The translations under genes were made by a program, and so were the position numbers. Positions 8,525 to 18,534 of a stretch of 64,000 nucleotides of DNA are shown piece after piece. The stretch is taken from positions 620,001 to 684,000 of the forward strand of contig NZ_CP011026.1 of NCBI RefSeq assembly GCF_000238395.3, read 5' to 3'. The notes under the pieces were generated by a model. The model was given only the letters and a program-made list of their open reading frames with translations, was not told the origin of the DNA and ran no database searches. This DNA comes from Pseudoalteromonas arctica A 37-1-2. GTDB taxonomy: Bacteria; Pseudomonadota; Gammaproteobacteria; Enterobacterales; Alteromonadaceae. How positions within the stretch are numbered: position 1 is the first letter of the stretch; each line of letters begins with the position of its first letter.

Positions 8525-10580
8525 CCAATTTGATGTAGCCCCCGGTAATGTAGAACCGCTAGGTTCTAGTGTTATTAATAATGGGGTTAACTTCGCGCTT
8601 TATGCGCCAGGTGCAAGCCAAGCCTATGTGTGTTTGTTTGATAAAAGTGGCCATTCAGAAATCCTAAAAATGGCGATGAATATTAACGAAGGGGGTATTT
8701 GGAGTATTCATATTTCGCCATTAAGCGCCGGCGCACTTTATGGCTTTAGAGTTGAGGGTGAATATAACCCTAAAAATGGTCAACTATTTAACGAAAATAA
8801 ACTACTGATAGACCCATACGCAAAAGACTTATTTGGTGAGTTTACATGGAGCGAACGCCATTATGGGCAAATGCCAATTGGCACTAAAAGCACCGTAAAT
8901 AATGCCATTGATATACCTAAATCAAAAGTAGCTGCTCCTACGTTGTACGCGCATAAAAAGCCAAACCACCGTTGGTCAAACACGGTTATTTACGAGTGCC
9001 ATGTGAAAGGTACAACGTGTCGTCATCCTAAAATACCTAAATCTCTACAAGGAAAGTTTTTAGGGTTAAGTCACCCAAGCTTTATTGAGCACTTACAAAG
9101 CTTTGGCGTTACAGCAGTTGAGCTTTTACCTGTTCATTCTTTTATTAGTGAGCAATTTTTAACAGGAAAAGGGCTGCAAAACTACTGGGGTTATAACACG
9201 CTTAACTTTTTTACCCCCCATAAAGACTATTTGGTAAACGACGATATAAACGAGTTTAAGCAAATGGTGCGCGAGCTTCATGCTGCAGACATAGAAGTTA
9301 TTTTAGATGTTGTTTATAACCATACCGCAGAGGCGGGGGCCGATGGCCCAATATTATCGCTAAGAGGCTTTGATAACTTAGCGTATTACCGCACAGTAGG
9401 GGGTCAGCCTAATGTATATATAAACGATACCGGCTGTGGGAATACCATAAATATTGATCATCCTAAAACACTGCAACTTGTACTTGATAGCCTTCGTTAT
9501 TGGGTTGAGGTAATGGGTGTTGATGGCTTTAGGTTTGATTTAGCGACCATTTTAGGACGCTCAAAAGCAGGCTTTAGCTCTGCACATACTTTTTTACAAA
9601 CAGTAGCCCAAGACCCTGTGCTTAATAAGGTTAAGCTAATAAGTGAGCCTTGGGATATAGGTCCTGGTGGCTATCAGCTTGGGGCATTTCCGCCTCCATG
9701 GCGAGAATGGAACGATCAATACCGCGATGTAATTAGACGTTTTTGGCAAAGTGAAACGGGCATTATTGCAAGCGTTGCAAAACGTTTGCATGGATCGTTT
9801 GATATTTTTGAGCATAGCCAACGTGGACCACTTAATAGCATTAACTTTATAACGAGTCATGATGGTTTCACGCTTGCCGATTTAGTGAGTTATGAAGAAA
9901 AACATAACGAAGCTAATGGTGAGCAAAACAGAGATGGGCACAGTGCAAATCACTCGTTCAACTGTGGAGTAGAAGGCTTTACCAGTGACTCAAAAATAAA
10001 TGCACTGCGTTTGCAACAACAAAAGAACTTTTTACTTACTTTAATACTCTCAAAAGGTGTACCCATGATTGCCGCTGGCAGCGAAATGGCGCACTCTCAA
10101 GGGGGGAATAACAATGCTTATTGCCAAAATAATCGCACTAGCTGGCTTGCCTGGAAAGATTCTCAACTTAATCATTCGCTAACACGATTTATTGATGATG
10201 CTTTAAAAATTAGACGCGCGCACAGTGCGTTCAAACACAGTGTATTTTTAGATGATATAGACGAGCGTTTTACCGTTAAGTGGTTTACTGAACAAGGTGA
10301 AACCATGACCGATGCTCATTGGCATGAAGATACCAGACAGTTTTTAATGTATAGCTTACTTGATAAGCAAAACAATCATGCATTATTGATGGTATTTAAT
10401 GCCAGTAAAAAAACAGTTTTTTGCCAAATGCCGCCTTCGCCTATTAATGCGCCGTGGCAAATGGTTTTATCAAGTGTAAATAATGCATCTGTGAGTAGTA
10501 ATGAAGATGCGATGGTTGAAATTTCAGCACAAAGTAGTTGGGTTTTTAGTGCTAATTTAGAGGATGTAAGTCATGGCTAA
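8517..10580 (+). CDS. glgX: Glycogen debranching enzyme (isoamylase-type)
   Basis: 687 residues from ATG 8517, which sits 6 bases after AAAAGG; the ATG at 8514 and TTG at 8511 are too close to that site. GH13 debrancher that hydrolyses alpha-1,6 links of the short limit-dextrin branches left by glycogen phosphorylase. N-terminal CBM48 (NNGVNFALYAPGASQAYVCL), then the barrel with VILDVVYNHTAE, the nucleophile Asp341 in GFRFDLATILGR, the acid/base Glu377 in ISEPWDIG, and FITSHDGFTLADLVSY. E. coli GlgX is 657 residues. It overlaps glgB by 8 bases and glgP by 8 bases. All active-site motifs are present. Confidence 0.95.
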   Translation: MSNQFDVAPGNVEPLGSSVINNGVNFALYAPGASQAYVCLFDKSGHSEILKMAMNINEGGIWSIHISPLSAGALYGFRVEGEYNPKNGQLFNENKLLIDPYAKDLFGEFTWSERHYGQMPIGTKSTVNNAIDIPKSKVAAPTLYAHKKPNHRWSNTVIYECHVKGTTCRHPKIPKSLQGKFLGLSHPSFIEHLQSFGVTAVELLPVHSFISEQFLTGKGLQNYWGYNTLNFFTPHKDYLVNDDINEFKQMVRELHAADIEVILDVVYNHTAEAGADGPILSLRGFDNLAYYRTVGGQPNVYINDTGCGNTINIDHPKTLQLVLDSLRYWVEVMGVDGFRFDLATILGRSKAGFSSAHTFLQTVAQDPVLNKVKLISEPWDIGPGGYQLGAFPPPWREWNDQYRDVIRRFWQSETGIIASVAKRLHGSFDIFEHSQRGPLNSINFITSHDGFTLADLVSYEEKHNEANGEQNRDGHSANHSFNCGVEGFTSDSKINALRLQQQKNFLLTLILSKGVPMIAAGSEMAHSQGGNNNAYCQNNRTSWLAWKDSQLNHSLTRFIDDALKIRRAHSAFKHSVFLDDIDERFTVKWFTEQGETMTDAHWHEDTRQFLMYSLLDKQNNHALLMVFNASKKTVFCQMPPSPINAPWQMVLSSVNNASVSSNEDAMVEISAQSSWVFSANLEDVSHG

Positions 10581-13110
10581 ACAAAGTGAACAAGTGTGTG
10601 TAGTAAAGGGCTGGCAAGAAGGTCCTGTTATAGATGAAAGTACGCTTAAAGATGACTTGACACGGCATTTTTATTATACCCTAGGTCGCGATAAGGTCGG
10701 CGAATCAAGACTGTATTTATACCATGCTTTAGCGCTGACTATTCGCGACAGACTTGTTGCCCGCTGCAGAGAAACGAATCAACAAATTAAGCAAGAGAAA
10801 CGCCGCAAAACGGCTTACCTTTCTCTTGAATTTTTAATGGGACGTGCGCTGGGTAATGCAATACTAAACCTAGATTTAGACGACCAAGTTGCTGCTGCAT
10901 TACAAGAATACTGTACAACAGTAGAAACGCTTGAAGATGCCGAGCACGACGCAGGTTTAGGTAACGGTGGTTTAGGCCGCCTAGCTGCTTGCTTTTTAGA
11001 TAGCTGTGCAAGTCTAGCGTTACCTGTTATTGGTTATGGCCTTCGTTACGAATACGGCATGTTTAACCAATCAATTAAAGATGGTAACCAAATTGAGCAA
11101 CCAGATAACTGGCTGCGCGAAGGGCACCCATGGGAGCTAAGCGCGCCAGAGCATGCAAAACGTGTGAAATTTGGCGGCTACGTACAAAGTTACACAGATA
11201 AATTCGGCCGAGAGCATCGTCAATGGATGAGTTCACAAGATGTATTAGCTGTACCTTACGATGTACCTGTCCCAGGTTATAAAAACAATATTGTAAATAC
11301 GCTACGCTTATGGAAATCAGAAGCGACAGATGAATTTAATTTGACCGAATTTAATGCAGGCAGTTACTCAGAAGCCGTCGCACAAAAAAACCTAGCTGAA
11401 CAAATTACCATGGTGCTGTATCCAAACGACAGCAGCGAAAATGGTAAAGAGCTTAGATTGCGCCAACAATACTTTTTATCATCTGCGAGTATTCAAGACG
11501 TAGTTGATCAGTGGGTTTCCCAACATGGCGAGAACTTTAGCGACTTTGCTGATTTTCATGTTTTTCAGTTAAACGATACGCACCCAAGTATTGCTGTTGC
11601 AGAGCTGATGCGTATTTTAATTGATGATTACGAACTTGATTGGAACGATGCTTGGCAAATCACGACTAAAACAATGGCCTACACAAACCATACGCTACTT
11701 CCTGAAGCGCTTGAAAAGTGGTCTGTTTCGTTGTTTTCAAAACTATTACCACGCATTTTAGAAATAGTTTACGAGATAAACGCACGCTTTTTAGCACAAG
11801 TTGCACAGCAATGGCCGGGTGATGTTAATAAACAGCGTGCATTGTCGTTGATTGAAGAGGGCGATGAGCCGCAAATTCGTATGGCTTACTTAGCCATTGT
11901 AGGGAGTTACTCTGTAAATGGCGTAGCAGCACTGCATACCGAACTGTTAAAAGCGGGTTTATTTAAAGAGTTTTACGCGCTTTGGCCAGATAAGTTTAAT
12001 AACAAAACAAATGGTGTTACACCAAGACGTTGGCTTGCGCATTGTAATCCCGTTTTAAGTAAATTAATCAGCGAAAAAATTGGTCATGACTGGGTTAAAA
12101 ACTTTTCAACAATTAGCGACCTACGTCGTTTTTACGACGACAAAGCATTTCATGGGCAATGGCAAAATGCTAAACGCGAAAACAAACAGCGTTTAGTTGA
12201 TTTAGTTAAGGCGCGCTGCGATGTTGATTTTGACGTATCGATGATGTTTGACGTACAAGTAAAACGTATCCACGAATACAAACGTCAGCTATTAAATATA
12301 CTTCATGTGATTCATTTATATGACCGCATTCGCCGTGGTGATACCCAAGGGCTTGTTCCTCGCTGTGTGTTATTAGGGGGTAAAGCAGCACCGGGTTATT
12401 ACATGGCTAAAAAAATTATTAAGCTTATTAATAACGTGGCAGAGGTTATAAATAAAGATCCGTTAGCAGCCCCGTATTTACGCGTCGCCTTTTTACCTAA
12501 TTACAACGTAACCGCTATGGAAGTGATTTGTCCTGCAACCGATTTGTCAGAGCAAGTATCTACCGCAGGCAAAGAAGCGTCTGGTACTGGCAACATGAAG
12601 TTTATGATGAATGGTGCATTGACGATCGGCACGCTGGATGGTGCAAACATTGAAATTAGAGACGCCGTTGGTGCAGATAACTTCTTTTTGTTTGGGGCAC
12701 AAGCTCATCAAATTGACGATATTAAATCGCGCTATAATCCTGAGCATTTAATCGTGCAAAATAGCGATTTAAATAATGTAATGCAACTACTCGAAAGCGG
12801 CCACTTTAACTTGTTTGAACCATGCTTATTTGACGATATAACAAATGCAATTAAAAGCCCGAACGATCCATGGCTTGTTGCGCACGATTTTGAAAGTTAC
12901 GTAGCAGCTCAAAAAGAAGTTGATAAAGCTTACGCAGATCAAACCTACTGGACACAAATGAGTATTTTAAATACGGCAGCCAGTGGAATGTTTTCAAGTG
13001 ATAGAACCATAAGCCAATACAGTGAAGATATTTGGCATTTAGAACCCCTCAATATTAGTGAAACAGACTTAACGACAACTAAAAGCCATGCCACTAACAG
13101 CCTAGACTAA
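10573..13110 (+). CDS. glgP: Glycogen/starch/alpha-glucan phosphorylase
   Basis: 845 residues, GT35. It releases glucose-1-phosphate from the non-reducing ends of glycogen. The N-terminal half has [19 protein letters not shown] and the conserved [17 protein letters not shown] loop. The PLP-binding lysine is Lys676 in [19 protein letters not shown], followed by TLDGANIEI. It is slightly longer than E. coli GlgP (815), with a variable Ser/Thr-rich tail. The start overlaps the glgX stop by 8 bases, and glgC follows after 14 bases. Together with glgX and malQ it forms the breakdown arm of the operon. A maltodextrin phosphorylase role cannot be excluded by sequence alone, but the context favours glycogen. 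Confidence 0.95.
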   Translation: MAKQSEQVCVVKGWQEGPVIDESTLKDDLTRHFYYTLGRDKVGESRLYLYHALALTIRDRLVARCRETNQQIKQEKRRKTAYLSLEFLMGRALGNAILNLDLDDQVAAALQEYCTTVETLEDAEHDAGLGNGGLGRLAACFLDSCASLALPVIGYGLRYEYGMFNQSIKDGNQIEQPDNWLREGHPWELSAPEHAKRVKFGGYVQSYTDKFGREHRQWMSSQDVLAVPYDVPVPGYKNNIVNTLRLWKSEATDEFNLTEFNAGSYSEAVAQKNLAEQITMVLYPNDSSENGKELRLRQQYFLSSASIQDVVDQWVSQHGENFSDFADFHVFQLNDTHPSIAVAELMRILIDDYELDWNDAWQITTKTMAYTNHTLLPEALEKWSVSLFSKLLPRILEIVYEINARFLAQVAQQWPGDVNKQRALSLIEEGDEPQIRMAYLAIVGSYSVNGVAALHTELLKAGLFKEFYALWPDKFNNKTNGVTPRRWLAHCNPVLSKLISEKIGHDWVKNFSTISDLRRFYDDKAFHGQWQNAKRENKQRLVDLVKARCDVDFDVSMMFDVQVKRIHEYKRQLLNILHVIHLYDRIRRGDTQGLVPRCVLLGGKAAPGYYMAKKIIKLINNVAEVINKDPLAAPYLRVAFLPNYNVTAMEVICPATDLSEQVSTAGKEASGTGNMKFMMNGALTIGTLDGANIEIRDAVGADNFFLFGAQAHQIDDIKSRYNPEHLIVQNSDLNNVMQLLESGHFNLFEPCLFDDITNAIKSPNDPWLVAHDFESYVAAQKEVDKAYADQTYWTQMSILNTAASGMFSSDRTISQYSEDIWHLEPLNISETDLTTTKSHATNSLD

Positions 13111-13124
13111 ATGGAGAGAGTATT

Positions 13125-14426
13125 ATGCCCAATTATGCAAATCGCTACATAAGTAGCCTAACCAGAGAAACTTACGCGTTAATACTGGCAGGGGGTCGCG
13201 GTTCTCGCCTGCATGAGCTAACCGATTGGCGAGCAAAGCCAGCAGTTTACTTTGGTGGTAAACATCGAATTATCGATTTTCCACTATCAAACTGTATTAA
13301 CTCGGGTGTGAGACGTGTTGGTATTGCTACACAATATAAATCACATTCATTAATACGTCATGTAAACCGCGCGTGGGGGCACTTTAAAAAAGAGCTAGGA
13401 GAGTCGGTTGAAATACTACCTGCATCTCAGCGCCAAGGTGATGATTGGTATTGTGGAACCGCAGATGCTGTTTTTCAAAACATAGATATTATTCGTCACG
13501 AGCTTCCTAAATATGTGATGATTTTGTCTGGAGATCATGTGTACCGTATGGACTATGGTGCTTTATTGGCTGAACATGTGCAAAAGGGCGCAGATATGAC
13601 GGTATGTTGTATTGAAGTGCCCGTAGAGGAAGCCGCAGATACGTTTGGTGTAATGACCGTTGATGAAGAAAACAGAGTGTGTCGTTTTGATGAAAAACCA
13701 GCAATGCCGAGCTCTGTACCCGGCAAGCCAGGTACATGTTTAGCATCAATGGGAAACTACATTTTTAATACTGAATTTTTGTTTGAGCAACTTAAAAAAG
13801 ATTCTGAGAATGAAGGTTCTGGCCGAGATTTTGGTCACGATATTATTCCAGCGATTATAGAAGAGCATAATGTATTTGCGTTCCCATTTAGAGATCCAAA
13901 TCAAGAAGGGCAACCTTATTGGCGTGATGTAGGTACCCTAGATTCGTTCTGGGAGGCTAATATGGAATTGGTAATGCCTGAGCCACAACTTGATTTATAC
14001 GACCCAACGTGGCCAATATGGACATATCAAGAGCAACTACCACCTGCTAAGTTTATTTTTGATGACGAAGATAGGCGCGGTATGGCATTAGACTCAACTG
14101 TGTCGGGTGGGTGTATTATTTCGGGCTCTGCGGTTAGAAAGTCACTCTTGTTTTCTAATGTCCACGTTCGCTCATTTTGTACCATTGAGCAGTCGGTAAT
14201 TTTACCCGGTGCGGTTATAAATCGAGGTTGTAAAATTAAGCGTGCGATTATAGATAGGAGCTGTGAAATACCAGCAGGTCTCGAAATCGGTTTTGACAAA
14301 AAAACAGATGAAGAAAACGGCTTTAGAGTATCTAAGAAAGGCATCGTTCTTGTTACTCGTGATATGCTCACTGAGCTTGCAAAAAAGTTAGAGCGCCAAG
14401 CGCGTGAGAATAAAAAGCTAGCGTAA
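13125..14426 (+). CDS. glgC: Glucose-1-phosphate adenylyltransferase (ADP-glucose pyrophosphorylase)
   Basis: 433 residues, close to E. coli GlgC (431). It makes ADP-glucose from ATP and glucose-1-phosphate, the committed step of bacterial glycogen synthesis. The nucleotidyltransferase motif [20 protein letters not shown] is at residues 21-40, followed by [20 protein letters not shown]. The sugar-phosphate site is in [10 protein letters not shown] and the metal-binding Asp is in [12 protein letters not shown]. The C-terminal left-handed beta-helix has the hexapeptide-like stretch [20 protein letters not shown]. Ribosome site GGAGAG lies 6 bases before the ATG. A 9-bp hairpin separates it from glgA. 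Allosteric control by hexose phosphates is a family property, not seen here. Confidence 0.96.
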   Translation: MPNYANRYISSLTRETYALILAGGRGSRLHELTDWRAKPAVYFGGKHRIIDFPLSNCINSGVRRVGIATQYKSHSLIRHVNRAWGHFKKELGESVEILPASQRQGDDWYCGTADAVFQNIDIIRHELPKYVMILSGDHVYRMDYGALLAEHVQKGADMTVCCIEVPVEEAADTFGVMTVDEENRVCRFDEKPAMPSSVPGKPGTCLASMGNYIFNTEFLFEQLKKDSENEGSGRDFGHDIIPAIIEEHNVFAFPFRDPNQEGQPYWRDVGTLDSFWEANMELVMPEPQLDLYDPTWPIWTYQEQLPPAKFIFDDEDRRGMALDSTVSGGCIISGSAVRKSLLFSNVHVRSFCTIEQSVILPGAVINRGCKIKRAIIDRSCEIPAGLEIGFDKKTDEENGFRVSKKGIVLVTRDMLTELAKKLERQARENKKLA

Positions 14427-14456
14427 AACACGTTAAATATTAAGCACGACAACAAA

Positions 14457-14478
14457 GCTTGCTCATTTATGAGCAAGC
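14457..14478 (+). other. Intercistronic hairpin between glgC and glgA
   Basis: Perfect 9-bp stem GCTTGCTCA (14457-14465) and TGAGCAAGC (14470-14478) around a four-base loop TTTA. It lies 30 bases after the glgC stop and 29 bases before the preferred glgA start. There is no U-tract, so it is more likely a partial terminator, RNA-processing site or mRNA stabiliser than a full terminator. The alternative ATG at 14469 begins in its loop, which argues against that start. Confidence 0.6.
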
Positions 14479-14507
14479 CCACACAGGTTAAAGGAAGTAG
14501 TAAATTA

Positions 14508-16043
14508 ATGCATGTATTAATGGTTGCAGCAGAAAATGACGCGTTACCAGGCGCAAAAGTAGGCGGTGTGGCAGATGTAGTACGCGATGCCCCAAGGGCG
14601 CTCGCAAAGCAAGGTATAACGGTTGACGTTGTTATTCCTGACTACGGGTTTGAGCCGCTTGAGCGTATTTATATAGGTGAAGTAACCGTTGCATTTAATG
14701 CTCAACCCCATGTATTAACAGTTTTTCAAGTACAACAAGCCCAAAATAACGTAAGCCAAATTGTTATTAGCCACCCGCTATTTAGTGAATCAGGCAGTGT
14801 ATATTGTAATGATGCACCGGGGAGGCCTTTTGCAACTGATGCGACTAAATTTGCTTTATTTAATGCAGCTGTCTGCGAAGCATTATTACAAGGTATATTA
14901 AAGCGCCCTACAGCGCTACATTTACATGATTGGCACAGCGCCTGCGTTGCAGTTTTACTTAAGTTTGAGCCACGTTATAGCTCACTTAATACCTTACCCA
15001 TTGCCTACACAGTGCATAATATTGCACTGCAAGGTATAAGACCTTTTAAACACGACGACTCAAGCTTAGAGGCATGGTTTCCGTCACTTAGTTATAATGG
15101 CCAGCAACTATGCGACCCGCGTTACCCTCATTGCTTTAATCCTATGCGCAGTGCAATAAATCTTTGCGATAAAATACATGTTGTATCACCAACCTACAGC
15201 CAAGAGGTTCTTGAACCTAGTAATTACGAGCATGGTTTTTTTGGTGGCGAAGGGCTTGAGCAAGATCTGCAAAATGCAGCAAGCCAAGGTAAGCTTGTCG
15301 GTATTTTAAATGGCTGCGAATATCCAAGCAATGCACTTGAAGGAGCAACTCTCGCTGATTTTTATAGCCAAGCAGAGAACACTTTATTTACTTGGATGGT
15401 ATATAGCGAGCAGTTACAAAGCGGCTACTATATTGCCCACCAACGACTACAGCAATTTAAAGCAACGGTTAATAATGGCCCATTAATCACAAGCGTTGGC
15501 CGACTTACAGAGCAAAAAGTGTTGTTATTGTGCCAGCAGGTTAATGAGGCTTTAGCTATTGATAAAGTGTGCCAAGTCATTAATGAATATAACGGCAGAC
15601 TTATTATTCTAGGCTCGGGTGATAAAGAGCTCGAAAGCATATTTACCAAAGCAATGGCGCGTAATTCTAATCTTTTATTTTTGAAGGGCTATGGTCAAGG
15701 TGTTGGCGATTTAATGTATCAACTAGGTGACTTATTTTTAATGCCAAGTTCGTTTGAACCTTGTGGTATTAGCCAAATGTTAGCAATGCGTGCGGGGCAA
15801 CCGTGTTTAGTTCACAGTGTTGGCGGATTAAAAGATACAGTTAAACACCACGAAAATGGTTTTAGCTTTAATGGAGATACGTTAGCAACGCAAACGAGTA
15901 ATTTAATTAGCTGTTTAGACGAAACTCTCTTAATTAAAAAGCAAAATCCTAAAAAGTGGCATAAAATTAAGCACAGCGCAGAGCAAATGCGTTTTTCGTG
16001 GCCACAAGTGGCAACTGATTATATAACAACCTTATACCGGTAA
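14508..16043 (+). CDS. glgA: Glycogen synthase (ADP-glucose type)
   Basis: 511 residues from ATG 14508, which has a strong AAAGGAAG ribosome site and starts directly with the family N-terminus MHVLMVAAENDALPGAKVGG. The in-frame ATG at 14469 lies in a hairpin loop and adds 13 atypical residues. GT5 enzyme that extends alpha-1,4-glucan from ADP-glucose. The ADP-glucose motif is KVGGVADVV (KTGGL in E. coli). The C-terminal Rossmann domain has TSVGRLTEQK and the retaining-GT motif SSFEPCGISQMLAMRAGQP. E. coli GlgA is 477 residues. It is the last gene of the operon. No terminator is evident in the 89 bases to the next gene. Confidence 0.93.
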   Translation: MHVLMVAAENDALPGAKVGGVADVVRDAPRALAKQGITVDVVIPDYGFEPLERIYIGEVTVAFNAQPHVLTVFQVQQAQNNVSQIVISHPLFSESGSVYCNDAPGRPFATDATKFALFNAAVCEALLQGILKRPTALHLHDWHSACVAVLLKFEPRYSSLNTLPIAYTVHNIALQGIRPFKHDDSSLEAWFPSLSYNGQQLCDPRYPHCFNPMRSAINLCDKIHVVSPTYSQEVLEPSNYEHGFFGGEGLEQDLQNAASQGKLVGILNGCEYPSNALEGATLADFYSQAENTLFTWMVYSEQLQSGYYIAHQRLQQFKATVNNGPLITSVGRLTEQKVLLLCQQVNEALAIDKVCQVINEYNGRLIILGSGDKELESIFTKAMARNSNLLFLKGYGQGVGDLMYQLGDLFLMPSSFEPCGISQMLAMRAGQPCLVHSVGGLKDTVKHHENGFSFNGDTLATQTSNLISCLDETLLIKKQNPKKWHKIKHSAEQMRFSWPQVATDYITTLYR

Positions 16044-16132
16044 ATCGTTGCTGTACTTTAAAGTTTAGTGACAAATGTACCTGCTTAGGGTTTAATTACT
16101 TAGTATTATATAAAAACTAAGAAGTAGGTAAT

Positions 16133-17347
16133 GTGTCTGTATTTGTTGCAAGGCAAGCAATATTCAATCGAAGTAAAAAAGTAGTAGCCTATGAGCTACT
16201 TTTTCGTGATAGTCCAAAAAATTATTTTCCAGATATTGCAGAAGGCCAAGCAACAGCAAGGCTTATTATGGAAAATCAATTAAATTTAGGTACACGCCAT
16301 ATTACATCAGGCAAAAAAGCGCTTATTAATATAGGACCAGAATCATTAAAACTCGATTTATGTGCTTTCCTACCATGCCAAGACGTTGTGATTGAGTTAC
16401 TCGAAACCATAGAGCCCACCGACGATAACTATGAACTGTGCCGAGGTTTATTTCATAGTAACTACAAACTCGCACTCGATGACTTTGTATATAAACCACA
16501 GTGGGATCGTTTTTTAAAGCTTGTGAAGCTCATTAAATTTGATATTGCGATTACACCTCTTAGCGAAATACAGCCCATAATTAATAAGTTACAAACGCAT
16601 AAACAAATAAAAATACTAGCCGAAAAAATAGAAACGCAAGAAGACTATAAGCTCGCCTTTGATATGGGGTTTGATTATTTTCAAGGCTATTTTTTTGCAA
16701 AACCTACCATGATCAAACAAAATGACATTGATTATAATTATGGTTTAGTCGTCGCTATTTACGCCGAAATAATGAAAAACAGTCCAGATATAAAAGCTAT
16801 ATCTGGACTGTTTGAGCTTGATGCTGCACTTGCATATAAATTACTGCGTTTAATTAACAGCGGTGTTTTTCCTATACAAAGCCAAATATCGTCATTAAAG
16901 CAAGCGCTTGTGTATTTAGGCCATGAACGCCTTAAAAAGTTTGTGAGCCTTATTGTTACTGCTCATACAGCGGGTAAAAAGCCTGCAGAGCTAATGCAAG
17001 TGTGTGTTGTACGTGCTCGTTTTTGTGAGTTGTTAGCAAAAAAGGTTAATAAGAGCCAGTCAGGCGAAGCATTTTTAACTGGGTTATTTTCACTGCTAGA
17101 TGCAATCCTTGATCAACCAATGAGCTTACTTGTTGAAAAGCTACCTTTCCCTGATGAAATAAAAACGGCATTATTAGGGGATAAAAACACACTTTATTAT
17201 ATTTTAAACGTTGTTAAAGCATATGAAACAGGAAGCTGGTGGGCACTTGAACAAGCTGTACTTTTGCTAAATATAGACAGTGCTATACTTCCTCCACTTT
17301 ACCAGCAGTCAGTCGATTGGGCTGACAGTTATAAGAATAATATTTAA
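16133..17347 (+). CDS. EAL-HDOD (YuxH-type) signalling protein with degenerate EAL domain
   Basis: 404 residues from a GTG start at 16133 behind AAGTAGG. Residues 1-200 are an EAL-type domain, but the signature is YELLFR instead of EALLR, and the other motifs are weakened (LALDDF, IKFDI, LAEKIET, FQGYFFAKP). Loss of several metal-binding residues suggests it no longer hydrolyses cyclic-di-GMP. Residues 200-390 are an HDOD domain (FELDAALAYKLLRLINSG, SLKQALVYLGHERLKKFVSL). Members of this family act as c-di-GMP or protein-protein signalling modules. It follows glgA by 89 bases and precedes a DUF418 gene by 15; whether it shares the glg transcript is unclear. Confidence 0.85.
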   Translation: MSVFVARQAIFNRSKKVVAYELLFRDSPKNYFPDIAEGQATARLIMENQLNLGTRHITSGKKALINIGPESLKLDLCAFLPCQDVVIELLETIEPTDDNYELCRGLFHSNYKLALDDFVYKPQWDRFLKLVKLIKFDIAITPLSEIQPIINKLQTHKQIKILAEKIETQEDYKLAFDMGFDYFQGYFFAKPTMIKQNDIDYNYGLVVAIYAEIMKNSPDIKAISGLFELDAALAYKLLRLINSGVFPIQSQISSLKQALVYLGHERLKKFVSLIVTAHTAGKKPAELMQVCVVRARFCELLAKKVNKSQSGEAFLTGLFSLLDAILDQPMSLLVEKLPFPDEIKTALLGDKNTLYYILNVVKAYETGSWWALEQAVLLLNIDSAILPPLYQQSVDWADSYKNNI

Positions 17348-17362
17348 CGGATAATAGCTTTA

Positions 17363-18448
17363 ATGCGCAATTATAATATGGACTTTATTCGCGGCGTTGC
17401 CGTACTTGGCCTAGTTTACATGAATGCTTACGCCTTCGGCCTTTTTGAATACGGGTATACCTCTTTAACTAATCCTCCTGTTAGCGACTCAATTATTCAC
17501 ACCTTTAGCAGCTTGTTTGTAGACGGGCGTTTTAGAACACTGTTTAGTTTGCTTTTTGGTGCCGGGCTTTATATTCAGTGGCAACGTTATAAGTCTGAAT
17601 TGCAGTTAAAAAGCAGGCTCTATTGGTTAATCCTCTTTGGTTTAGCGCATGGTTTTTTACTTTGGGCAGGTGATATTTTATTTGTTTACGGTGTATCTGG
17701 CTGGTTTGTTATTAAATATTTAGAGCGTGATAGCGCTGTTCTTTTAAAAAGAGGACTTGAGTTTATTTTGTTATCGGGTGTAGCTACTGTGCTTATTGTA
17801 TCTAGCGTACCCGATGAAGTGATTTACCGCGATTCAGCACAGTTTATAGATTTATATAACCCACACTATATTGATTACTTTATTAGTAACCTCGCCATGA
17901 ACACATTGATGCTTGTTATGGTGCCAATAATGACAATGTGGATGTGCGTGGGCCTTATGCTCATTGGCATTTATTTATATAAACAAGGCGTTTTTAGTAA
18001 AGGCTTAACGACTCAGCAATTAATAGTTTGCGGTGCAATGACCCTTGTTTTTTGTGGAATCAGGCTTTATGCATCACAGCTTAATGGCAGCTTAGGATAT
18101 GGGGTGCAAGAATTTGTAAATATGTTTGCGGCCCTAGGTATGGCTACGCTGTATATTCATTTAATTGTTAAATTTTGCAATAACAGCACACACGTCGGCA
18201 CGCTTATTCAACAAGCAGGGCGCTTAGCATTTACTTTATATATTAGCCAAACACTCATACAACTGTTGTTATATAAAGTGCTATTTACGCACTGGGTGCT
18301 CAGTTTTGATCGTATTGACTACTGGTTAGTTGCAACGGCATTAGTTGCGCTGCAGCTTATATTTACCTTTTTATACAGTCGCTATTTTAATCAAGGTCCG
18401 CTTGAATGTGTATGGCGTAAATTAACTAAAGTAAAAATTAGTGCTTAA
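17363..18448 (+). CDS. DUF418 (YeiB-like) integral membrane protein
   Basis: 361 residues. It begins with the characteristic DFIRGVAVLGLVYMNAY segment of the DUF418/YeiB group, a relative of heparan-alpha-glucosaminide acetyltransferase and acyltransferase-3 membrane proteins. About eight to ten hydrophobic helices span the protein. The conserved FRTLFSLLFGAGLYI and the DUF418 C-terminal block with GRLAFTLYISQTLIQLLLY are present. Location is the inner membrane. The biochemical role of the family is not established; transfer of acyl groups is suspected. It lies 15 bases after the EAL-HDOD gene and is probably co-transcribed. Confidence 0.85.
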   Translation: MRNYNMDFIRGVAVLGLVYMNAYAFGLFEYGYTSLTNPPVSDSIIHTFSSLFVDGRFRTLFSLLFGAGLYIQWQRYKSELQLKSRLYWLILFGLAHGFLLWAGDILFVYGVSGWFVIKYLERDSAVLLKRGLEFILLSGVATVLIVSSVPDEVIYRDSAQFIDLYNPHYIDYFISNLAMNTLMLVMVPIMTMWMCVGLMLIGIYLYKQGVFSKGLTTQQLIVCGAMTLVFCGIRLYASQLNGSLGYGVQEFVNMFAALGMATLYIHLIVKFCNNSTHVGTLIQQAGRLAFTLYISQTLIQLLLYKVLFTHWVLSFDRIDYWLVATALVALQLIFTFLYSRYFNQGPLECVWRKLTKVKISA

Positions 18449-18534
18449 ACACCTATAAATAGTAAATTAGGGGCGAAAAAATAGTGTGGGTGGTTTACAC
18501 TACTCGCCTTAAAAATTACTACGCTATAAGTGCC

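Noticed and set aside
13507..14482. Minus-strand frames of 80 and 151 residues inside glgC
   Set aside because: They are shadows of the glgC coding sequence, without ribosome sites or protein-like composition.
16044..16132. Terminator after glgA
   Set aside because: No stem with a U-tract is present; the region is simply AT-rich.
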